DNA of 5,890 bases. It comes from Mycobacterium sp. (GTDB lineage: Bacteria; Actinomycetota; Actinomycetes; Mycobacteriales; Mycobacteriaceae). The DNA is taken from the NCBI GenBank assembly GCA_028706695.1, contig JAQTVU010000178.1, positions 1 to 5,890 of the forward strand, read 5' to 3'. This document shows, piece after piece, positions 1 to 3,801 of the stretch. The notes under the pieces are model-generated. The model did not search any database. It saw only the letters and a program-made list of their open reading frames with translations, and had not been told where the DNA came from. The translations under genes and the position numbers were made by a program. The first letter of the stretch is position 1. Every line of letters begins with the position of its first letter.

Positions 1-229
1 TCACCAACGCCTGATGGATCGCCGTGGCCTGGGCGCTCACCTGCTGATACCAGGCACCGTAAGCGGAAAACTGCGCCGCCTGCAGGGCGGATACTTCGTC
101 GGCGGCGGCCGGGGCAACGCTGGTAGTGGGCGCGGCGGCGGCGTTCTGGGCGGCCATCGACGAACCGAGGGATTCCAGCGAACTCGCCGCGGCCGTCAAC
201 GCCTCGGGCCGGGTGGTCATGAAGGACAT
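1..229 (-). CDS. PE family protein, N-terminal domain (C-terminus outside window)
   Basis: The 76 visible residues begin MSFMTTRPEALTAAASSLES and continue with a QNAAAA-PTT segment, then AAADEVSAL and AAQFSAYGAWYQQVSAQA. This is the PE domain: two antiparallel helices (about residues 8-35 and 45 onward) that pair with a PPE partner and are exported by a type VII (ESX, often ESX-5) system to the cell envelope or medium. The Pro-Glu at residues 8-9 gives the family its name. The YxxxD/E export signal normally sits near residue 85-90 and so lies beyond the left edge, as does any PGRS or other C-terminal extension. The start at 229 is favoured over the in-frame ATG at 220 because AGGAG lies 5 bases upstream and MSF(V/M)TT is the usual PE opening. 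A PPE partner is not visible and might follow. The family call is firm; the subtype and function are not. Confidence 0.93.
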   Translation of the reverse strand, partial: MSFMTTRPEALTAAASSLESLGSSMAAQNAAAAPTTSVAPAAADEVSALQAAQFSAYGAWYQQVSAQATAIHQALV

Positions 230-234
230 GATTT

Positions 235-239
235 CTCCT
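235..239 (-). promoter_or_regulatory. Shine-Dalgarno of the PE gene
   Basis: On the minus strand AGGAG is followed by 5 bases (AAATC) and the ATG at 229. This spacing supports ATG 229 rather than the second in-frame ATG at 220, which would be 14 bases from the same motif. Confidence 0.7.
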
Positions 240-250
240 GATGCAAACAA

Positions 251-271
251 GCCGGCCCACTGCGGACCGGC
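251..271 (-). promoter_or_regulatory. Hairpin in the PE 5' leader, attenuator- or terminator-like
   Basis: Read on the minus strand, GCCGGTCC and GGGCCGGC form an 8-pair stem (one U-G wobble) around the 5-base loop GCAGT. TTGTTTGC follows directly, then the PE ribosome-binding site 11 bases after the stem. A GC-rich stem followed by a partly U-rich tract resembles an intrinsic terminator, yet it sits immediately before a start codon. It could attenuate PE transcription, end upstream transcription if the PE promoter overlaps it, or merely be chance structure in GC-rich DNA. No function is shown by the sequence alone. Confidence 0.4.
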
Positions 272-342
272 GCCGATGGGGATGTCCGGCTGGGCGTGGA
301 CGCCAGCCGCCGAACCCCGCACCCACGTACCCAAAAAGGCGG

Positions 343-352
343 GCGTTAACGC
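343..352. promoter_or_regulatory. 10-base perfect palindrome upstream of PE
   Basis: GCGTTAACGC is a perfect palindrome 114 bases upstream of the PE start, with an AT core in very GC-rich surroundings. It is only 1 base away from the outer arm of a second inverted repeat (354-402). It is a plausible operator half of a PE control region, but no regulator can be named. Confidence 0.25.
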
Positions 353-353
353 G

Positions 354-402
354 GTGAGCTGCTAGGACGGCCGAGCGGCGGGTAACCAACGGCCCAGCTC
401 AC
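354..402. repeat. Spaced 8-base inverted repeat
   Basis: GTGAGCTG (354-361) and CAGCTCAC (395-402) are exact inverted copies separated by 33 bases. Both arms lie in the presumed PE upstream control region. They could be paired protein-binding sites or a long-loop stem. An 8-base match in about 550 bases is not rare, so significance is uncertain. Confidence 0.3.
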
Positions 403-667
403 TTGCAACGGCGGATCCGCACGGCCCCGCGTGTTCGCGCTGAATCGCATCCCGAAGCCGGCCTGGCCGGCGGCCCGTGCTGTACGCCGGGCCACATGGG
501 TTGTGCCGCACTGTTTTTCGCGGCGTTCACCCGATGCAGAGGTCTCATCGTGCCGGAGCGGCGAAAGCAGTTGTGTCACCGGCAAATAAAGCGCTGCGAT
601 CAACACGGCCGACCGGCGAGCTGACATTTGGCCGCTGTCACAGTTTGCCGGCCTGGTGATCGACGAC

Positions 668-684
668 CGTGACGGAAAGTTACG
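668..684. promoter_or_regulatory. Operator-like imperfect dyad
   Basis: CGTGAC-GGAAA-GTTACG has 5 of 6 matching positions in each arm around a 5-base centre, a 17-base size usual for TetR- or GntR-type operators. No regulator gene or start codon lies close by, so the assignment rests on symmetry alone. Confidence 0.2.
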
Positions 685-700
685 TAGGTCTCCGCATGTC

Positions 701-727
701 GCCACTGCCGACCGGGCGGCAGTCGGC
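701..727 (-). terminator. Hairpin beyond the DUF1802 gene, possible terminator
   Basis: ACTGCCG (704-710) and CGGCAGT (717-723) form a perfect 7-pair stem around a 6-base loop. Three more pairs (701-703 with 725-727) extend it past a single-base bulge at 724. It lies about 58 bases past the DUF1802 stop. No U-rich tail follows on either strand, which is common for mycobacterial terminators but weakens the call. Confidence 0.35.
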
Positions 728-784
728 CACGTCATGCGCTACGGCGGTTCCCGGCTGGGGCTGCGCATCGAGCCGGCCCGTCTG

Positions 785-1342
785 TCAGCCGACAGCTGCG
801 CGCACCCGGGCCGCCACGCGGTCCAGCGCGGCCGCGTCGCACACCGGCGGGCCCGGCACGATCTCGGCCGGCGTCACCGGGACCTGCACCCAGCTGGTGC
901 AGCCCGCGTACTCGCGCGTGCGGGGCAGGCGTATCGGCTCGGCCAATGGGAGGACCGACACCACCAGCACGGCCAGTTTGTGCTTGGGCCGGAAATCGAG
1001 CCGGTCGGCGCGCACCGACTCGGCGGTCCAGATGTGCAGGTCCTCGATCAAGGCAAGACCCTCTGGACGGTTAACGTCCTGGGCGGCAACGACTTTGGCG
1101 GCGGCGCGCAGCACCAGCAAGTCGCCGGTGCTGTCGGCGGCCGCGGGCCGCAGCAGGTCTTGATGCTCGGGTCGGACCCGCTCGGCATGGCTGTGCGCGA
1201 CCGTGGGGAACAGCAGGAACTCGCGGGCGGCCAACTCGAACCGCTTCTCGCCGATGCCGCCCTTGCGCAGCAGCACCCGCTGACGACCGTCCATCAGCGC
1301 GCGCACGGCCGCGCCCCATTCCTTGAGCGCAAACATCGCCAT
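785..1342 (-). CDS. DUF1802 family protein
   Basis: The 185-residue product opens with ALKEWGAAV (residues 5-13), followed by VLLRKGGIGEKRFEL (23-37) and FLLFPTVAHSHAERVRPEH (42-60). A second conserved block follows, with HIWTAESVRADRLDFRP (103-119) and LAVLVVSVLPL (123-133). These are the signature stretches of DUF1802, a bacterial family of unknown function that usually fills the whole protein, as here. The molecular role is unknown. There is no signal peptide or membrane segment, so it is probably cytosolic. The start is at ATG 1342, with ATG 1336 (residue 3) as the alternative. Neither has a Shine-Dalgarno sequence, but a -10-like TATCGT lies 6 bases upstream of 1342, which would fit a leaderless mRNA. 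It is divergent from the secreted-protein gene and upstream of PE on the same strand. Confidence 0.85.
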   Translation of the reverse strand: MAMFALKEWGAAVRALMDGRQRVLLRKGGIGEKRFELAAREFLLFPTVAHSHAERVRPEHQDLLRPAAADSTGDLLVLRAAAKVVAAQDVNRPEGLALIEDLHIWTAESVRADRLDFRPKHKLAVLVVSVLPLAEPIRLPRTREYAGCTSWVQVPVTPAEIVPGPPVCDAAALDRVAARVRAAVG

Positions 1343-1348
1343 GACTTG

Positions 1349-1354
1349 ACGATA
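1349..1354 (-). promoter_or_regulatory. Candidate -10 element for leaderless DUF1802 mRNA
   Basis: On the minus strand TATCGT fits the mycobacterial -10 pattern TANNNT and ends 6 bases before ATG 1342. This places the predicted transcription start at or next to the A of the ATG. No convincing -35 box is seen, and no ribosome-binding site precedes the gene, which agrees with leaderless expression. Confidence 0.35.
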
Positions 1355-1562
1355 GGTGCCGACAGGTCCGCCTCCCGGACGGCGACGTCGTCATCCCACC
1401 GGGGTAGACCCGGTGTTCCCACGCGAGCTGGACCTCACGGAGCTGGACGGGCAGTCGGCAGGTCCGCAGATCTCGCCCCCGGTGGCCCGCGACGACCAAG
1501 CCGGAGCGGCGCGGGCGCGCTGGTCAACGCTGCCCGTGATCGCCAGGAGCCACAAAAGCCAA

Positions 1563-1568
1563 TACGAT
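1563..1568 (+). promoter_or_regulatory. Candidate -10 for the secreted-protein gene
   Basis: TACGAT fits TANNNT and lies in the most AT-rich part of the divergent region, about 67 bases before the start codon. No -35-like TTGAC is found at 16-18 bases upstream and there is no TG extension, so support is weak. Confidence 0.25.
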
Positions 1569-1598
1569 CCAAACAACCGCACAATGGGTTGAGAGCAC

Positions 1599-1622
1599 GT
1601 TCAGGAGCGTGGTTCAGGAGCG
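1599..1622 (+). repeat. Direct repeat carrying AGGAG motifs before the secreted-protein gene
   Basis: GTTCAGGAGCG occurs at 1599-1609 and again at 1612-1622, a 13-base period. A true Shine-Dalgarno AGGAGG follows at 1624-1629. Three AGGAG motifs therefore stand in a row in the leader (1603-1607, 1616-1620, 1624-1628). Only the last has proper spacing to a start codon. Confidence 0.5.
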
Positions 1623-1623
1623 C

Positions 1624-1629
1624 AGGAGG
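1624..1629 (+). promoter_or_regulatory. Shine-Dalgarno AGGAGG selecting a TTG start
   Basis: The six-base consensus AGGAGG lies 5 bases before TTG 1635. No in-frame ATG exists at this N-terminus and the next in-frame GTG is at codon 11, inside the signal peptide. The motif therefore decides the start. Confidence 0.7.
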
Positions 1630-1634
1630 CGTCG

Positions 1635-2231
1635 TTGCGTGCTGTCGTCGATCGCACCGCGCGGGTGCCCGGCGCCCTGGCGTTGGTAGCGGCCACCGCG
1701 ATGGCCGTCTCGATCGCGGCGGCCGCACCCCGCGCGGCCGCCCAGCCCCCGCCGGGTTTCCCCAACCTCGACCAGTTCAGCGCGGTCCCCGCGGACGGCT
1801 ACCTCACCACGGCAGGCGCGGGCATGTCCCCCCGGATAAGCTTCTCCACCCCACACAACGTGGTGTGCGACTTCTACGGCGGGCCGCCGCCCGCGCCGCA
1901 ACCGTCGCAGGACATCAAGTGCGACGGCGACATGCCCGGAATGAACGACGTTCTCTTTCCCGGCGGCGGCCGCCCCCGACCGGGCGACTGCGTGGTGGGA
2001 ACGGTGAATTTCAAGGGTCCCGGCTACGCGTTGAGCCGGATGTCCTACGGCGGATGCGATGGTAACCCGACCGCCCCGCCCTATCGCGGCAAATTATTGG
2101 CTGCGGGCCAGAAGTTGTCGTACCTGAATGTGACGTGCGCCGTGGCAGCCGACAATCTGGTGGCGTGCCTGGACACCACCAGCGGCGACCACGGGTTCGT
2201 GCTGCAACGCTCGGGAAGCTGGGCGTTTTGA
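1635..2231 (+). CDS. Small secreted six-cysteine protein, function unknown
   Basis: The 198-residue product has a Sec-type signal peptide: basic N-region (R2, R7, R10), hydrophobic core at about residues 12-31, and an Ala-rich AxA site with likely cleavage after A36 (AAA before QPPPGFPNL). There is no lipobox cysteine, so a soluble exported or wall-associated protein is expected. The mature part (about 162 residues) has six cysteines (C78, C96, C119, C141, C168, C178). Their spacing suggests three sequential disulfides; this pairing is inferred. The mature start PPPGFPNLDQF and the C-terminal CxxxxDNLVAC...HGFVL...SWAF pattern resemble small mycobacterial exported proteins of unknown function that I have seen, but I cannot name one. 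The start is TTG with a consensus Shine-Dalgarno. The stop is 4 bases from the stop of convergent nrnA. Confidence 0.85.
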   Translation: MRAVVDRTARVPGALALVAATAMAVSIAAAAPRAAAQPPPGFPNLDQFSAVPADGYLTTAGAGMSPRISFSTPHNVVCDFYGGPPPAPQPSQDIKCDGDMPGMNDVLFPGGGRPRPGDCVVGTVNFKGPGYALSRMSYGGCDGNPTAPPYRGKLLAAGQKLSYLNVTCAVAADNLVACLDTTSGDHGFVLQRSGSWAF

Positions 2232-2235
2232 CGCG

Positions 2236-3231
2236 TCAGCCCAACACCGCCCGCAGCGACGCCACCGCCTCGTCGATCGGGCCAGTCGTCGAGTATCCGA
2301 CGGCCAGCCGGTGCCCACCGCCGCCGAACCCGGCCGCGACCGCGGTCAGATCCACCGTCTTGGCTCGCATCGACACCGACCACTGCCGCGGCTCGACCTC
2401 CTTGAACACCGCGGCCACCTCGGCCTGCTGCGTGGTCCGCACGATGTCGACGATGCTCTCGACTTCCTCGGCCCGTGAACTGTTCCAGTCGCGGTGGTCG
2501 ACCACGACGTAGACCAGCCCCCGGCCGCCGGCCGCGTCGGGCAGCAACCGCGCGGAGCCCAGCACCCGCGACAGCAGCGGCAGCCACCCGAACGGGTGAC
2601 TGTCCAGCAACGTCCGGCTGATCGCGGCGTTGTCCGCGCCGGCCTCCACCAGCCGGGCCGCCAACCGGAGCGCGCGGGCGCTGGCCCAGCGAAACGACCC
2701 GGTGTCGGTCGCCAGGCCGGCGTAGAGACAGTGCGCGACTTGGGCGCCGATCGGCTTGCCCCAGACGTCGATCAGCTCGGCCACCATCATCGTCGTCGAA
2801 TCTGCTTGGAAATCAACGTAATTCGCGGTGCCGAACAAATCGTTCGAAATGTGGTGGTCGATGACCAGCAGCTGTGGCGCCGCCGTGGCCAAGTCGGCCA
2901 GCCCGCCGAGCCGTTTGACACTCGGAACGTCAACCGTCACAACGAGATCGACGTCTCGGCGCATCGCGCCGGGGCTGACTAGCAGCCAGCAGCCCGGCAA
3001 CGACGCCAGCGATTCGGGCAGCATCGCGGGTTCGGCGAAGCCGATCTCCACCTGCTTGCCGCACTCGTCCAGCACCAGTGCCAACGCCAGCCCGGCCCCG
3101 ATCGTGTCGGCGTCGGGATGGACATGGGCAACTATCGCGACGGTCGCCGCCTCCGCAAGCAAACCGACGGCGGCGGTGGCGTCCACGCGCGCGCCGGTGG
3201 TCGGCTCAGTGTTCGAGTTGGTCGTCGGCAT
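2236..3231 (-). CDS. nrnA: Bifunctional oligoribonuclease / pAp phosphatase, DHH-DHHA1 (NrnA, CnpB-like)
   Basis: The 331-residue protein has all DHH-superfamily metal motifs: HVHPDAD (residues 36-42), the aspartate of VVTVD (D101), DHH in LVIDHHISND (125-127) and D176 in GLATDTGSF. A C-terminal DHHA1 domain carries the substrate-binding GGGGHR (303-308). Family members use two Mn2+ ions to degrade 2-5 nt RNAs and to dephosphorylate pAp to AMP. The M. tuberculosis homologue Rv2837c also hydrolyses c-di-AMP and linear dinucleotides. It acts in the cytosol, in RNA end-turnover and cyclic-dinucleotide signalling. Start ATG 3231 has GAGGG 5 bases upstream and gives a length close to the M. tuberculosis protein (336 residues, from memory). 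ATG 3243 and GTG 3186 are less well placed, and a longer frame to 3348 lies deep inside rbfA. It overlaps the rbfA 3' end by 26 bases, implying translational coupling. Confidence 0.95.
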   Translation of the reverse strand: MPTTNSNTEPTTGARVDATAAVGLLAEAATVAIVAHVHPDADTIGAGLALALVLDECGKQVEIGFAEPAMLPESLASLPGCWLLVSPGAMRRDVDLVVTVDVPSVKRLGGLADLATAAPQLLVIDHHISNDLFGTANYVDFQADSTTMMVAELIDVWGKPIGAQVAHCLYAGLATDTGSFRWASARALRLAARLVEAGADNAAISRTLLDSHPFGWLPLLSRVLGSARLLPDAAGGRGLVYVVVDHRDWNSSRAEEVESIVDIVRTTQQAEVAAVFKEVEPRQWSVSMRAKTVDLTAVAAGFGGGGHRLAVGYSTTGPIDEAVASLRAVLG

Positions 3232-3691
3232 CGACGCCCTCATCAAGGGGTTGCGCAGTCGACGCGCTGATCCGGTACGGGTCGGGGTCTCCGGCCGGCT
3301 TGGCGCCCATGCGAACCCGCGCCAGATCGGCGTCGGCGGCGCGGGCACGCGCCAGCAGCTCTTCCATCCGGTGCGCGGCCTCCGGTGTGGTATCCCGGGC
3401 GAAGGTCAGCGTGGGCGTGAACCGCACGCCGGTGCCGGCCCCGACCTTGGTGCGTAGGGCGCCCTTCGCCCGGTCCAGCGCTGCCGCGGCAGCGTCGTAA
3501 TCCGGCTCGTCGTCCAAGGTCCGTCCCATGACCGTATAGAACACGGTGGCGTCGTGCAGGTCGGCGGTCACCTTCGTGTCGACGATCGTCACGCCGGCCA
3601 GCCCCGGATCCTTGATCTCGAACTCGATCGCCGAGGCGACGATCGTGTTGATCCGTTTGGCCAGCCGTCGCGCGCGGGCAGGATCAGACAT
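3206..3691 (-). CDS. rbfA: 30S ribosome-binding factor RbfA
   Basis: The 161-residue protein has the RbfA single KH-like fold. It begins MSDPARARRLAKRINTIVAS, followed by the EIKDPGLAGVTI block (about 25-36), the DLHDATVFYTVMG strand (about 44-56), GTGVRFTPTLTFARD (about 86-100) and the terminal helix HRMEELLARARAAD (about 106-119). RbfA binds the 30S near helix 1 and the 3' end of 16S rRNA, helps late small-subunit maturation and is needed for cold adaptation. The tail after residue 120 is variable and acidic (ends DADDQLEH), and the protein is about 20 residues shorter than the M. tuberculosis form as I recall it. The start is fixed by family alignment. The AGGAGG-like tract before it ends 12 bases upstream, longer than ideal, and belongs to a duplicated intercistronic element. 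It is co-directional with infB and nrnA. Confidence 0.95.
   Translation of the reverse strand: MSDPARARRLAKRINTIVASAIEFEIKDPGLAGVTIVDTKVTADLHDATVFYTVMGRTLDDEPDYDAAAAALDRAKGALRTKVGAGTGVRFTPTLTFARDTTPEAAHRMEELLARARAADADLARVRMGAKPAGDPDPYRISASTAQPLDEGVDADDQLEH
3237..3241 (-). promoter_or_regulatory. Shine-Dalgarno of nrnA inside rbfA
   Basis: GAGGG on the minus strand lies 5 bases before ATG 3231, within the last codons of rbfA. It favours 3231 over the alternative ATG 3243, which overlaps this region and has no comparable motif. Confidence 0.55.
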
Positions 3692-3697
3692 GTCGAT

Positions 3698-3730
3698 TCA
3701 CCGCCTCCTCCTCATCACTTCGTTCTGCAT
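3698..3730 (-). other. Micro-ORF in the repeat copy next to rbfA
   Basis: ATG at 3730 opens an 11-codon frame encoding MQNEVMRRRR, with an internal GTG-ATG at codons 5-6. It stops with TGA at 3700-3698, 6 bases before the rbfA ATG. Its AGG codons are also the Shine-Dalgarno-like tract. The stop-to-start distance would allow terminating ribosomes to reinitiate at rbfA. It has no ribosome-binding site of its own that I can see, so translation is speculative. Confidence 0.25.
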
Positions 3731-3747
3731 CGTCGGCGGCGGTCGAT

Positions 3748-3783
3748 TCACCGCCTCCTCCTCCTCATCACTTCGTTCTGCAT
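3748..3783 (-). other. Micro-ORF in the infB-proximal repeat copy
   Basis: The equivalent frame in the second copy runs from ATG 3783 to TGA 3750-3748 and encodes MQNEVMRRRRR, one Arg longer because of the extra AGG triplet. The 50-base unit length puts the two micro-ORFs in different frames, so they are not fused. Its ATG lies 18 bases after the infB stop, close enough for coupled re-initiation. Confidence 0.25.
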
Positions 3784-3801
3784 CGTCGGCGGCGGTGGTC
3801 G

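Larger units (their letters stand above)
230..784. other. 555-base intergenic region without a convincing gene
   Basis: This stretch separates the PE start from the DUF1802 stop, both on the minus strand. Open frames here (for example 346-735 minus and 403-624 plus) have no recognisable domain, lack good ribosome-binding sites and have an Arg/Pro/Ala composition typical of chance frames in high-GC DNA. The region must hold the PE promoter unless PE is co-transcribed with the DUF1802 gene. I see no strong TTGACA/TANNNT pair. Several inverted repeats within it are listed separately. Its length could also mean a decayed gene, but I recognise no remnant. Confidence 0.6.
1343..1634. other. Divergent intergenic region between DUF1802 and secreted-protein genes
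   Basis: These 292 bases separate two divergently transcribed genes and must carry both promoters. The left end holds the TATCGT candidate for the DUF1802 gene. The right end is comparatively AT-rich (about 1551-1595) and holds a TACGAT candidate and a repeated purine-rich motif before the plus-strand start. A short minus-strand frame (1391-1582) with a hydrophobic N-terminus crosses it but is not supported as a gene. Confidence 0.55.
3692..3796 (-). repeat. Tandem 50/53-base intercistronic repeat, MIRU-like, carrying the rbfA translation signals
   Basis: Two tandem copies, 3692-3741 (50 bases) and 3742-3794 (53 bases), are identical except for one extra CCT triplet in the second (plus-strand CCT x3 versus x4). 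Two further matching bases (3795-3796) begin a possible third copy. Together they fill 105 of the 110 bases between infB and rbfA. On the minus strand each unit reads, in order, CCGCCGCC, GACGATGCAGAACGAAG, TGATG, (AGG)n, CGGTGAATCGAC. The copy next to rbfA supplies its ribosome-binding tract. CCGCCGCC can pair with GGAGGCGG of the same unit (7 of 8 positions), so each unit may fold to hide that tract. I recall very similar GACGATGCAGA..GAAG.GATGAGGAGGAG sequences in many mycobacterial intergenic regions, so this is probably a dispersed element; that part rests on memory. The duplication and triplet difference are directly visible. Confidence 0.9.

Noticed and set aside
346..735. 129-codon minus-strand open frame in the PE-DUF1802 gap
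   Set aside because: No domain or ribosome-binding site, and a composition rich in Arg, Ala and Ser with no conserved-looking segment. It also crosses the hairpin at 701-727. Not supported as a gene.
782..795. Small inverted repeat CTGTC-AGCC-GACAG across the DUF1802 stop as a terminator
   Set aside because: Only 5 pairs, no U-tract, and it overlaps the stop codon itself. The stem at 701-727 is a better candidate.
1391..1582. 63-codon minus-strand frame opening MRLFGSYWLLWLLAITG, resembling a signal peptide
   Set aside because: GTG start with no Shine-Dalgarno, located in a divergent promoter region. After the hydrophobic start the sequence is typical chance high-GC translation, so the resemblance is probably accidental.
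656..2065. 469-codon plus-strand open frame
   Set aside because: It runs antisense through the DUF1802 gene and then out of frame through the secreted-protein gene. Its translation is Arg/Gly/Pro/His-rich without any domain, as expected of a chance frame in high-GC DNA.
2236..3348. 370-residue version of NrnA starting at 3348
   Set aside because: It would overlap rbfA by 143 bases and add a 39-residue N-terminus unlike the family. ATG 3231 has a good GAGGG and gives the expected length.
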